This document shows, one piece after another, positions 43,628 through 52,097 of a DNA stretch of 64,000 nt (within the stretch, counting starts at the first letter, position 1; each line of letters starts with the position of its first letter). The stretch is from Amycolatopsis vastitatis (GTDB lineage Bacteria > Actinomycetota > Actinomycetes > Mycobacteriales > Pseudonocardiaceae). The stretch covers positions 1-64,000 of the forward strand of contig NZ_NMUL01000040.1 in assembly GCF_002234595.1 (NCBI RefSeq), in the 5' to 3' direction. Under the pieces are notes generated by a model that was given only the letters and a program-made list of their open reading frames with translations, ran no database searches and had not been told where the DNA came from. The position numbers and the translations under genes are program-made.

Positions 43628-45424
43628 CTACCAGTTCGCGGGGTACACCACCTGGGCCGCCCCCTGACCACGCCGGACCGGTTCCGCCGCCGCCAGCCAG
43701 CGGCCGTCGCGCAGGTGCTCCACCCCCGTTGCCGCGCCGATCTCCGCGGGCGCCGTCGAGAAGCCCTGGCCGCGGGCCTTCAGCACCGCCGTCTCGGGCT
43801 GGTCGAGGAACGCCTGCTCCACCTGGGCCGCCGCCGAGTTGCGCTGGGATGCGCGCGGGGCCGCGATGGCGTCCTCCAGCGACAGGCCGCGGTCGATGCG
43901 GCCGGTCAGCACCTGCAGCACCGTCGTGATGATCGACGCGCCGCCCGGCGAGCCGGCGGCGAAGAACGGCCGTCCGTCCTTGAGCACGATCGTCGGCGCC
44001 ATCGACGAGCGCGGCCGCTTGCCCGGGCCGGGCAGGTTCGGGTCGGGCACCCCCGGCGTCACCGGCGTGAACGAGAAGTCGGTCAGCTCGTTGTTGAGCA
44101 GGAACCCGCGGCCCGGCACGACGATGCCGCTGCCGCCCTCCTGCTCGATCGTCAGCGTGTAGGCGACGACGTTGCCCCACTTGTCGGCGACGGTGAGGTG
44201 CGTGGTGTTCTCGCCCTCGTACGGCGTCGGCGCGGCAGTGGCACCCGCGGCGCACGGCGTCGGATGCCGGGGGTCGGCCGGGGCGACCGGGCTGGTCGCG
44301 GCCTTGTCCTTCGAGATCAGGCACGCCCGCGTGTCGGCGAAGCGCTGGCTCAGCAGCTCCTTGGCCGGCACGTCGACGAAGGCCGGGTCGCCGATCCAGC
44401 GGTTGCGGTCGGCGAAGGCGAACCGCGTCGACTCCAGGAAGTACTGCAGGTAGTCGGCCTTGCTCGCGTGCTTCAGGTCGAAGTTCTCGAGGATGTTGAG
44501 CGCCTCGCCGACCGTGAGCCCACCGGACGACGGCGCCGGCATGCCGTAGACGTCGAGCCCGCGGTAGGTCGCGTGGGTTGGGCGGCGCTCGATCACGTCG
44601 TAGGCGGCGAGGTCGGCGGTGGTGAGCTTGCCGGGCCGCACGTTCAGTGGCGAAGCGGGATCCTTCGGCGGCTGCTGGACGGTCTTCGCGATGTCCGCGC
44701 CGATCGGGCCGTCGTAGAGCGCGCCGACGCCACGGCGTTCGAGCTGCGCGTACGTCTCGGCCAGGTCGGGGTTCTTGAAGACGGTCCCGGGCGCCGGTGG
44801 CGCGCCGTTCGGCAGGTACAGCGACCGCGTCGACGGGAACGCCGAGAACCGCGCGGCGTTGTTCGCGATCTGCGTCTGGAACGTCTGGTCGACGACGAAC
44901 CCGGTGCGAGCCAGGTTCTCCGCGGGCTTCAGCGTCTTCGCCAGCGACCGGGTGCCCCACTTGCGCAGGGCTTCGGCCCACGTCGCGGGCGTGCCGGGCA
45001 CACCGACGCTGAGGCCGCTGGTGACGGCGTCGTTGAACGGCAGCGGCTGGCCGTTCTCGACGAACAGGTTCGCGTCGGCGGTCTTCGGCGCGGTCTCGCG
45101 GCCGTCCAGGGTGTGCACTCGGTGGGTCTTCGCGTCGTAGTAGACGAAGAACCCGCCGCCGCCGACGCCGGCGGAGAACGGGTCGGTGACCCCGAGCGCG
45201 GCGGCGACCGCGACGGCCGCGTCGACGGCGTTCCCGCCGTCCCGCAGGACCTGGGTGCCGATCGCGGTGGCGTCGGCGTCGATGCTGGCCACGGCGCCAC
45301 CGAAGCCGACGGCGACCGGCGACTTCGGCGTGGGGGTGGCGGCTGAAGCGGGTCCGGCCGCGACGGTCGTGACGAGCGCGGCCGTGGCGGCGATGACGAG
45401 GGTGCGACTCCGGTGCGCGGACAT
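43628..45424 (-). CDS. ggt: Secreted gamma-glutamyltransferase
   Basis: A 598-residue Ntn-hydrolase precursor. The signal peptide (~1-28) ends near ASA. The large-subunit part shows GGNAVDAAVAVAAALGVTDPFSAGVGGGGFFVYY. Autocleavage occurs before the catalytic Thr in GENTTHLTVADKWGN. The small subunit has RPRSSMAPTIVLKDGRPFFAAGSPGGASIITTVLQ (substrate and oxyanion region). GGT releases or transfers gamma-glutamyl groups from glutathione-like or poly-glutamyl peptides outside the membrane. ATG 45424 has CAGACT 7 nt upstream, near-leaderless. It is divergent from a pyroglutamyl-peptidase-like secreted protein. Confidence 0.93.
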   Translation of the reverse strand: MSAHRSRTLVIAATAALVTTVAAGPASAATPTPKSPVAVGFGGAVASIDADATAIGTQVLRDGGNAVDAAVAVAAALGVTDPFSAGVGGGGFFVYYDAKTHRVHTLDGRETAPKTADANLFVENGQPLPFNDAVTSGLSVGVPGTPATWAEALRKWGTRSLAKTLKPAENLARTGFVVDQTFQTQIANNAARFSAFPSTRSLYLPNGAPPAPGTVFKNPDLAETYAQLERRGVGALYDGPIGADIAKTVQQPPKDPASPLNVRPGKLTTADLAAYDVIERRPTHATYRGLDVYGMPAPSSGGLTVGEALNILENFDLKHASKADYLQYFLESTRFAFADRNRWIGDPAFVDVPAKELLSQRFADTRACLISKDKAATSPVAPADPRHPTPCAAGATAAPTPYEGENTTHLTVADKWGNVVAYTLTIEQEGGSGIVVPGRGFLLNNELTDFSFTPVTPGVPDPNLPGPGKRPRSSMAPTIVLKDGRPFFAAGSPGGASIITTVLQVLTGRIDRGLSLEDAIAAPRASQRNSAAAQVEQAFLDQPETAVLKARGQGFSTAPAEIGAATGVEHLRDGRWLAAAEPVRRGQGAAQVVYPANW

Positions 45425-45468
45425 GCGGGCGAGTCTGCCCCTTGCCCTGGGCGGCTTCAAGTCGCCGA

Positions 45469-45494
45469 CCGACTTATGCCCCCGACTTATGCCC
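45469..45494. repeat. Perfect 13-bp tandem duplication between ggt and the pyroglutamyl-peptidase-like gene
   Basis: CCGACTTATGCCC occurs twice head-to-tail in the 137-bp divergent gap. It may be a regulatory double site or a slippage duplication. The gap otherwise holds the two promoters. Confidence 0.6.
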
Positions 45495-45561
45495 CTAGGC
45501 GCGTGGCCGGCGAACCGGAAGACTCGGCGGCGGAGGTCGTCCACGACGTGGAGGGAAACCC

Positions 45562-46914
45562 GTGCGCTTTTCCGCCCTGCTCCCGTTGCTCGCCGCCGTG
45601 CCGGTGTTCGCCTTTCCCGGCGTCGCGACGGCCACGCCCCGCTGCTTCGACACGGCGGTTCCGCTGACCGTCGAGGAACAGCGGCTGACCGCGACGATGC
45701 CGTCCGGCGGACCCGCCGTCGGTCCCGAACTCGTCCGGCTGGCCGGGCTCGACCCCTTGGTCGCCGAGGTGAAGCACGATCTCTGCGCGGCACGTACCCC
45801 GAGGCGGGCCGAACACGTCGTCACGCGGGCCGGTGACCGGCTGTGGCGGACGGCCGTCGACCGCGCGCAGGGCCGCCGTCCCGATCTCGGCACGCTCGAC
45901 CGCTTCGACGACCGGCCGCTGTACTGGGCCCGGCTGCAGCTCAGCAGCGCGATCCGGCAGTGGACACCGTCGTTCGGCGTGCCTGACCGGGCCGCCCTGC
46001 TCACGGCGTTCGACCACGGCTCGCGCGGCCTCGACGACATCCGCTTCCCGGCCGGGAAGACACGGCGGGTCATGGTGAGCGGGTTCGACCCGTTCCAGCT
46101 CGACGGCGCCGGCGTCCGGATCTCGAACCCGGCCGGGGCGTCGGCGCTGCAGCTCGACGGGCGGGTTCTCGACACGCCGTCCGGCCCGGCCGTGGTGCAA
46201 GCGGTGAGCTTCCCGGTCGTGTGGGGGTATTTCGACGAGGGCATCGTGGAAGCGGCGTACGGCTCGGCTCTGCGCGACCGCGCGCGCCGCCCGGACGTGC
46301 TGATGACGATCAGCCAGGGCCGCCCGGGCCGGTTCGACATCGAACGCTGGGCCGGCGCGTGGCGCGGCGGCTTCCCGGACAACAACAACGTCTCGGTGAC
46401 CGGTGGCGTACCCCCGGCCGCGGGCTGGCCGCAGCCGGACGTCCAGTTCATCGAGACGACGCTGCCGTACTCGCGGATGCTGGCCGCGCCGGCCGGGGCG
46501 TACCCGGTGAACTTCAACGAGGCGTTCTGCGTGTGGCCGGACCCGGCGCACCCCGGCACAGGAACGGCGGTGTGCCGCTCGGACGCGCCGGCCCCGGGCG
46601 AGATCGCGGCTTCCGGCGGCGGCGGGAACTACCTCTCGAACGAGTCGATGTTCCGCAGCAACCGCGTCCGCCTCGGCCTGGGGCTGACGTCGGTGGCGGG
46701 CGGGCACCTGCACACGCCGGTGCTGGGCCAGCCCGCGGACCCGGCGGCGCTGACGGACGCGGACTTCGAGGCCCGCCGCCAAGCGATCGCGGCCCAGGTG
46801 ATCACCCTGGCAACGGCCGCGGCGGCCGGCCCGGACGCCGGAACTCCGCACTGGGCAACGGAATCCCCGCGCGCGGCGGTGGAGTCCCTGCCGGGCACGG
46901 TCCTGACCCGCTGA
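45562..46914 (+). CDS. Secreted pyroglutamyl-peptidase-I-like protein with Cys-to-Ser change
   Basis: A 450-residue exported protein. After a signal peptide (~1-24) comes a ~140-residue unassigned helical region, then a domain resembling pyroglutamyl peptidase I (C15): RVMVSGFDPFQLDGAGVRISNPAG (170-193), VQAVSFPVVWGYF, SQGRPGRFDIERWA with E261 and AGGHLHTPVLG with H384. The nucleophile motif YVCN reads YLSN here, so Ser359 replaces the catalytic cysteine. It may be a serine variant, a binder, or inactive. GTG 45562 has GAGGG upstream. Divergent ggt suggests extracellular gamma-glutamyl/5-oxoproline metabolism. Confidence 0.75.
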   Translation: MRFSALLPLLAAVPVFAFPGVATATPRCFDTAVPLTVEEQRLTATMPSGGPAVGPELVRLAGLDPLVAEVKHDLCAARTPRRAEHVVTRAGDRLWRTAVDRAQGRRPDLGTLDRFDDRPLYWARLQLSSAIRQWTPSFGVPDRAALLTAFDHGSRGLDDIRFPAGKTRRVMVSGFDPFQLDGAGVRISNPAGASALQLDGRVLDTPSGPAVVQAVSFPVVWGYFDEGIVEAAYGSALRDRARRPDVLMTISQGRPGRFDIERWAGAWRGGFPDNNNVSVTGGVPPAAGWPQPDVQFIETTLPYSRMLAAPAGAYPVNFNEAFCVWPDPAHPGTGTAVCRSDAPAPGEIAASGGGGNYLSNESMFRSNRVRLGLGLTSVAGGHLHTPVLGQPADPAALTDADFEARRQAIAAQVITLATAAAAGPDAGTPHWATESPRAAVESLPGTVLTR

Positions 46915-46920
46915 CCGCCG

Positions 46921-47112
46921 TGTCGCCCCTCCAATCACGAATGATGCCCCTTCAATCACGCGAGATGCGTCTCCGATCACAAGACTTCCGTCCTCGATCA
47001 CGCGAATGCCGGGTCCGGACCGGAAACTGAGGTGCGGCAACGGGAATCACTCGTGATTGAGCGGGCATCACCTGTGATTGAAGGGGCATCACTCGTGATT
47101 GGGGGGACGACA
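46921..47112. repeat. Mirror-symmetric array of 21-bp-period repeats
   Basis: Inverted-orientation units start at 46921, 46942, 46963 and 46984, then direct-orientation units end at 47049, 47070, 47091 and 47112, all at exactly 21-nt pitch. The best units are TGTCGCCCCTCCAATCACG, CGTGATTGAAGGGGCATCA and CGTGATTGGGGGGACGACA; inner units are degenerate. Every pair shares the centre 47016.5, which is also the centre of the 10-bp palindrome GGTCCGGACC (47012-47021). It fills the convergent gap between the pyroglutamyl-peptidase-like gene and priA. Confidence 0.85.
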
Positions 47113-47119
47113 CAGGTGG

Positions 47120-49219
47120 CTAGATGAGGTCCAGGGGGTCGACCTGGATGCGGATCGGTTCCGTGGCCTTCTTCGCGTCGCGGCGGGCCGCCGCCGCGTG
47201 GATCGAGGCCGCCAGGGCCTTGCCTTCCGCTCGGGAGACGCGGACCAGTGCCCGCTCGCGCTCCGCGTTGCCGTCTTCGTCCAGCTCGCCCAAGGGCACC
47301 GGGCCCAGGACCTCCCCCGACTCCGGCAGGGGCAGGTCGTCGAGGAACCCCGCCACCGCGTCCGGGCTGCCCTCCACGCTCGCCATGCGCATCGCCGGCG
47401 GGAAGCCCAGCTCCCGCCTCTCCCCCAGTTCCTGGCCCGCGTGCCACGCCGGGTCCCAGCGGACCAGGGCCTGCACCACCGCCAGTCCCGCCTCGGCGCC
47501 GACGATCACGCGTCCGCCGGAGGTTGCCGGGCGGACCAGGGCCGCCGCCGCCATCCAGCGGCGCAGGGTCTCTTCGCCCGCGCGCAGGTCCTGTCGTCCC
47601 AGCAGGGCCCAGCCGTCGAGCAGCAGCGCCGCGCCGTAGCCGCCCTCCGCCACCGGTTCCGCGCCCGGGGTGCACACCACCAGCGCCGGTTTGCCCGGCA
47701 CCGATTCCAGGACCTCCGCCGCTCCGGACGTGCGGACCGGGATGCCCGGGAACGCGCGGCCGAGCTCCTCCGCCGTCCGCTTCGCGCCGACGATCACCGC
47801 GCGCAGCCGGACCGAGCCGCACGCCGTGCAGCGGAACGCCGTTTCCGGGACGCCGCACCAGCGGCACGCCGGGGGTTTCGGCTGCCCGTCGATCGAGCCG
47901 CCGGGCAGGGCCAGCGGCCCCGCGCAACGGCGGCAGTGCGCCGGGGTGCGGCAGTTCCCGCAGGCCAAGCCGGGCACGTACCCGCGTCGCGGCACCTGGA
48001 CCAGCGCCGGGAAGCCCGCCGCGAACGCCTGCCGCGCCGCTTCGAACGCCACCGCCGGCAGGCGCGCCACGCGGGCGGCCTCGTCGCGGGCGACGTCGAA
48101 GTCTTCGCCGACCGGCGTCACGCGCGGGGCGGCGGCTCGCAGCGTCACGCGGTCCGCGAGCACCGGCGCCGCCCAGCCCGACTCGACCAGAAGCTGGGCT
48201 TCCGCCGTCCGCGCGAACCCTCCGACCAGCAGTGATGCCTTCGCCGAGTGCGCGCGGTCCATCAGCACGTCCCGGACGTGCGGGTACGGCGCGTGCTGGT
48301 CGAGGTGCAGGTCGTCGCCGTCGTCCCAGACGACGAACAGGCCCGGGTCGTGGACCGGCGCGAACATCGCCGCCCGCGTCCCGACGACCACCCGCACCGC
48401 GCCGCGCAACACCGCCAGCCAGCGCCGGTAGCGTTCGGCGGGCCCGAGCCCGGCGATCAGCGCCACCACGGCGTCCTCGCCCACCAACGCCGCGCACGCC
48501 TCGTACACCCGGGTCAGGTCGCGGTGGTCCGGCACCACCAGCACCGCGCCGCGGCCCGAAGCCGCCACCGTGGCCGCGGCCTCGGCCAGCCGGCGCGGCC
48601 AGTCCTCGCCCGGGAGGGCCTGCCAGACGGCGTTGGCGGGCTTGCCCTCGGCGAGGGCCTCCAGGAACGCCGGGCCACGCTGGTACCGCGCCCACGCCGT
48701 GGTGTCCGGTGCGGAAGGAGCAGCCGCGGGCGGAAGCGGGGGCTCGCCCTCGGCCTTGGCGTGCCGCGGCGGGATCGCGAGGCGCAGGACGTCGGACAGC
48801 GTGCCGCCGTAGCGGTCGGCGACCGCCCGGCAGACCGCGTGCAGCGACGGCGGCAGCACCGGCTCGGGCGAGGTCACGCGGTCGAGGAACGCGAGCTTGC
48901 TGCCGTAGTCGCTGGTCTCGCCGCGCTCGATCAGGTAGCCGTCGACGAGTTGCCCGGCGAACCGGACGCGCACCCGGCAGCCGGGCACGGCCGTCTCGTG
49001 CAGTTTCTCCGGCACCAGGTAGTCGAAGGTGCGGTCGAGGTGGGCCAGCGGGATGTCGACGACGATCCGCGCGACCGGCCGCTCGGGCGCGGGCTGCTGG
49101 GCGCCCTTCGCCTTCTCCCCGGGCTTCGGCGTCTTCTTCCGGGCACGCGAGGGGGCCGCCTTCGGCGAAGACGGCTTCTCCGGGAGGTCCCAGAGGGCAG
49201 CGGGCTCGGAGCTACTCAC
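47120..49219 (-). CDS. priA: PriA-type primosomal protein N', helicase motifs degenerate
   Basis: A 699-residue PriA homologue. The 3'-DNA-binding domain (ARIVVDIPLAHLDRTFDYLVPEKL) and the zinc-binding cysteine cluster (CGNCRTPAHCRRCAGPL, CRWCGVPETAFRCTACGS) are intact. The Walker A GxGKT is absent and the DEEH box reads DDGD, as I recall for mycobacterial PriA, so it probably acts in replication restart without helicase activity. GTG 49219 begins MSSSEP; a longer reading from 49270 crosses the metK terminator. A Lys/Pro/Ala-rich disordered N-terminus (~1-45) precedes the fold. Confidence 0.88.
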   Translation of the reverse strand: MSSSEPAALWDLPEKPSSPKAAPSRARKKTPKPGEKAKGAQQPAPERPVARIVVDIPLAHLDRTFDYLVPEKLHETAVPGCRVRVRFAGQLVDGYLIERGETSDYGSKLAFLDRVTSPEPVLPPSLHAVCRAVADRYGGTLSDVLRLAIPPRHAKAEGEPPLPPAAAPSAPDTTAWARYQRGPAFLEALAEGKPANAVWQALPGEDWPRRLAEAAATVAASGRGAVLVVPDHRDLTRVYEACAALVGEDAVVALIAGLGPAERYRRWLAVLRGAVRVVVGTRAAMFAPVHDPGLFVVWDDGDDLHLDQHAPYPHVRDVLMDRAHSAKASLLVGGFARTAEAQLLVESGWAAPVLADRVTLRAAAPRVTPVGEDFDVARDEAARVARLPAVAFEAARQAFAAGFPALVQVPRRGYVPGLACGNCRTPAHCRRCAGPLALPGGSIDGQPKPPACRWCGVPETAFRCTACGSVRLRAVIVGAKRTAEELGRAFPGIPVRTSGAAEVLESVPGKPALVVCTPGAEPVAEGGYGAALLLDGWALLGRQDLRAGEETLRRWMAAAALVRPATSGGRVIVGAEAGLAVVQALVRWDPAWHAGQELGERRELGFPPAMRMASVEGSPDAVAGFLDDLPLPESGEVLGPVPLGELDEDGNAERERALVRVSRAEGKALAASIHAAAARRDAKKATEPIRIQVDPLDLI

Positions 49220-49263
49220 CCCGTGATCTCTACCAGACACCCCCGACAGCCCGGACGCCAGGA

Positions 49264-49296
49264 AGGCCACCCTGGGGGAAGCCCGGGGTGGCCTTC
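49264..49296 (-). terminator. Terminator of metK
   Basis: AAGGCCACCC (49264-49273) pairs with GGGTGGCCTT (49287-49296) around a 13-nt loop, 14 nt after the metK stop. It separates metK from priA. Confidence 0.7.
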
Positions 49297-49309
49297 ACCG
49301 CATCGTGCA

Positions 49310-50533
49310 TCAGGCGCCCGCGGCCGCCTTCAGCGCCTCGGCGCGGGCCGTGCTCTCCCAGGGGAGGTCCAGCTCCGGGCGGCCGAAGTGGCCGTAGGCT
49401 GCGGTGGGGGCGTAGATCGGGCGCAGCAGGTCGAGGTCGCGGATGATCGCGGCCGGCCGCAGGTCGAAGACCTCGGTGATGGCCTGCTGGATCTTCGCCG
49501 GGTCGACGTTCTCGGTGCCGAAGGTCTCGACGAACAGGCCGACCGGGGCCGCCTTGCCGATCGCGTACGCGACCTGCACCTCGACGCGGCCGGCGAGCCC
49601 CGCCGCCACGACGTTCTTCGCCACCCAGCGCATCGCGTACGCGGCGGAGCGGTCGACCTTGGACGGGTCCTTGCCGGAGAACGCGCCGCCGCCGTGGCGG
49701 GCCATGCCGCCGTAGGTGTCGACGATGATCTTGCGCCCGGTCAGCCCGGCGTCGCCCATCGGGCCGCCGATGACGAACCGGCCGGTCGGGTTGACCAGCA
49801 GGCGCGCGTTCGCGGTGTCGATGCCCAGGGCCGCGATCTCCGGGCCGACGACGTGTTCCTTGACGTCGACGCTCAGCATCTTCTCCAGGTCGATGCCGTC
49901 GGCGTGCTGCGAGGAGACCACGACGGTGTCGAGGCGGACCGGCTGGTCGCCGGCGTACTCGATGGTCACCTGGGTCTTGCCGTCCGGGCGCAGGTACGGC
50001 AGCACGCCGTCCTTCCGGACCGCGGTCAGGCGCTTCGACAGCCGGTGGGCCAGCGCGATCGGCAGCGGCATCAGCTCGGGGGTGTCCGAGCAGGCGTAGC
50101 CGAACATCAGGCCCTGGTCGCCGGCGCCCTGGCGGTTGATCTCGTCCTCGACCAAGGACCCTGTCTCGACGCGTGCCTCATACGCGGTGTCGACGCCCTG
50201 CGCGATGTCGGGCGACTGCGAGCCGATCGCGACGTTGACGCCGCAGGAGTTGCCGTCGAAGCCCTTGGCCGAGGAGTCGTAGCCGATCTTGAGGATGACG
50301 TCGCGGACGATCGTCGGGATGTCGGCGTACGCCTCCGTGGTCACCTCGCCGGCGACGTGCACCTGGCCGGTGGTGATCAGGGTTTCGACGGCCACGCGGC
50401 TGCGCGGGTCCTTCGAGAGCAGGCCGTCGAGGATCGAGTCGCTGATGGCGTCGCAGATCTTGTCGGGGTGCCCTTCGGTCACCGACTCCGAGGTGAACAA
50501 TCTGCTGCTAGACGCGGTCACGGTGGCCGTCAC
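49310..50533 (-). CDS. metK: S-adenosylmethionine synthetase
   Basis: A 407-residue enzyme making SAM from methionine and ATP. Landmarks: LFTSESVTEGHPDKICDAISDSILD (ATP/Mg site), GAGDQGLMFGYACSDTPELMPLPI, GGGAFSGKDPSKVDRSAAYAMR and VAYAIGKAAPVG. GTG 50533 is used; GTG 50521 is also possible because GAGG lies close to the first. It follows coaBC after an 81-bp gap likely to hold its own promoter, and ends at a hairpin. Confidence 0.95.
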   Translation of the reverse strand: MTATVTASSSRLFTSESVTEGHPDKICDAISDSILDGLLSKDPRSRVAVETLITTGQVHVAGEVTTEAYADIPTIVRDVILKIGYDSSAKGFDGNSCGVNVAIGSQSPDIAQGVDTAYEARVETGSLVEDEINRQGAGDQGLMFGYACSDTPELMPLPIALAHRLSKRLTAVRKDGVLPYLRPDGKTQVTIEYAGDQPVRLDTVVVSSQHADGIDLEKMLSVDVKEHVVGPEIAALGIDTANARLLVNPTGRFVIGGPMGDAGLTGRKIIVDTYGGMARHGGGAFSGKDPSKVDRSAAYAMRWVAKNVVAAGLAGRVEVQVAYAIGKAAPVGLFVETFGTENVDPAKIQQAITEVFDLRPAAIIRDLDLLRPIYAPTAAYGHFGRPELDLPWESTARAEALKAAAGA

Positions 50534-50614
50534 TTCCTCACCTAGTCGTCGGATTCCCCGCAAGTTAGGGACCCCTTACCTGTGCAAGCGTACTGACTAT
50601 CGCTTGAAAGGCGG

Positions 50615-51835
50615 TCAACGCTTCATGAACCTCACAACAGCGTCCCACAATGTGGACGCGAGCTCGGCCTTCGCGCCCAGCGGGATGGCGATTTCGGTTC
50701 CGTCGGAACCGAGCAGCCAGCCCGAATTGTCCTCCGTGCCGAACGCCTTGCCGTCGCCGACCGCGTTGACCACCAGCAGGTCGGCGCCCTTGCGCTTGAG
50801 CTTGACACGGGCGTGGTCGAGGACGCTCCCCTGCTCGTCCCCGGTCTCCGCGGCGAAGCCCACGACGACCTGGCCCGGCCGGCGGTTCCGCACCAGTTCG
50901 GCGAGGATGTCGGCGTTGCGGTCCAGGGTGATCACCGGGTCCGGCTGGTCGTCGGACTTCTTGATCTTGTGCTCGGCCCGGTTCGCCGGCCGGAAGTCGG
51001 CGACGGCGGCGGCCATCACGACGACGTCGGCGGCTTCGGACGCGGCGTGCACCGCCTGCCGCAGCTCCTCGGCGGTCGAGACGTGCCGCACGACAGCGCC
51101 GGCAGGGTCCGGCAGGGCGACCGTGTGCGCGGCGACCAGGGTGACGTCGGCGCCGCGCTGGGCGGCAACGCGGGCGAGCGCGTAGCCCTGCTTGCCGGAC
51201 GAGCGGTTGCCCAGGTAGCGGACGGGGTCCAGCGGCTCGCGCGTGCCGCCCGCGGACACGACCACGCGGACACCCTCGAGGTCGCGCGGCAGGGCGTCCG
51301 GGCGGGCCAGCAGCAGCCGGGCGAGGTCGACGATCTCGGCCGGGTTCGCGAGGCGTCCCTTGCCGGTGTCGGCACCGGTCAGCCTGCCCGCGTCGGGCTC
51401 GGTGACGATCATGCCGCGCGAGCGCAGCAGGGCCACGTTGTCGCGGGTCGCCGGGTGCTCCCACATCTCCGTGTGCATCGCCGGGAAGAAGGCGACCGGG
51501 CACCGGGCGGTGAGCAGGGTGTTGGTCAGCAGGTCGTCGGCGAGGCCGTGGGCGGCCTTAGCGAGGAGGTTCGCCGTGGCCGGGACGACCAGGACGAGGT
51601 CGGCCTCCTTGCCGACGCGGACGTGCTGCACCTCGGGCACCTCGGTGAACACGCCCGTGTGCACCGGGTGCCCGGAGAGAGCTTCGAAGGTCGCCGCGCC
51701 GACGAAGTTCAGCGCGGCTTCGGTGGGGACCACGCGGACGTCATGACCGGACTCGGTCAGCCCGCGCAGCACCTCACAGGCCTTGTAGGCGGCGATGCCG
51801 CCGCCCACGCCCAGGACAACGCGGGGTTTACTCAC
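50615..51835 (-). CDS. coaBC: Bifunctional phosphopantothenoylcysteine decarboxylase/phosphopantothenate-cysteine ligase
   Basis: A 406-residue CoaBC catalysing two steps of coenzyme A synthesis. The FMN-binding CoaC domain (~1-180) has VVLGVGGGIAAYKACEVLRGL, PATANLLAKAAHGLADDLLTNT and FFPAMHTEMW. The CoaB domain (~190-400) has VVVSAGGTREPLDPVRYLGNRSSGKQGYALA, VVMAAAVADFRP and the VGFAAETGD loop. GTG 51835 overlaps the rpoZ stop by 8 nt; earlier in-frame starts lie in rpoZ. It is part of mihF-gmk-rpoZ-coaBC. Confidence 0.95.
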   Translation of the reverse strand: MSKPRVVLGVGGGIAAYKACEVLRGLTESGHDVRVVPTEAALNFVGAATFEALSGHPVHTGVFTEVPEVQHVRVGKEADLVLVVPATANLLAKAAHGLADDLLTNTLLTARCPVAFFPAMHTEMWEHPATRDNVALLRSRGMIVTEPDAGRLTGADTGKGRLANPAEIVDLARLLLARPDALPRDLEGVRVVVSAGGTREPLDPVRYLGNRSSGKQGYALARVAAQRGADVTLVAAHTVALPDPAGAVVRHVSTAEELRQAVHAASEAADVVVMAAAVADFRPANRAEHKIKKSDDQPDPVITLDRNADILAELVRNRRPGQVVVGFAAETGDEQGSVLDHARVKLKRKGADLLVVNAVGDGKAFGTEDNSGWLLGSDGTEIAIPLGAKAELASTLWDAVVRFMKR

Positions 51836-52097
51836 CCTCGGTGTGCTCGAGCAGGCCGCCGTGGATCTCGCGCAGCGCGATCGAGAGCGGCTTCTCGCGC
51901 GGGCCCGGCTCGACGAGCGGGCCGACGTACTCGAGCAGGCCCTCGCCCAGCTGGGCGTAGTAGTCGTTGATCTGGCGGGCACGCTTGGCCGAGTAGATCA
52001 CCAGCGCGTACTTCGAGCTGACCTTCTCGAGCAGGTCGTCGATCGGCGGGTTGGTGATGCCCTCGAGCTCTTCGTGCAGGGTCGCCTGAGTCGTCAC
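51828..52097 (-). CDS. rpoZ: RNA polymerase omega subunit
   Basis: An 89-residue omega subunit that wraps the beta' C-terminus and assists polymerase assembly. The conserved core is PPIDDLLEKVSSKYALVIYSAKRARQINDYYAQLGEG, followed by KPLSIALREIHGGLLEH. GTG 52097 overlaps the gmk stop by 4 nt. The gmk-rpoZ order is conserved in actinobacteria and beyond. Confidence 0.96.
   Translation of the reverse strand: MTTQATLHEELEGITNPPIDDLLEKVSSKYALVIYSAKRARQINDYYAQLGEGLLEYVGPLVEPGPREKPLSIALREIHGGLLEHTEGE

Noticed and set aside
50534..50614. SAM riboswitch upstream of metK
   Set aside because: The 81-bp gap lacks room for a SAM aptamer and shows no matching helices; it is better read as a promoter and short leader.
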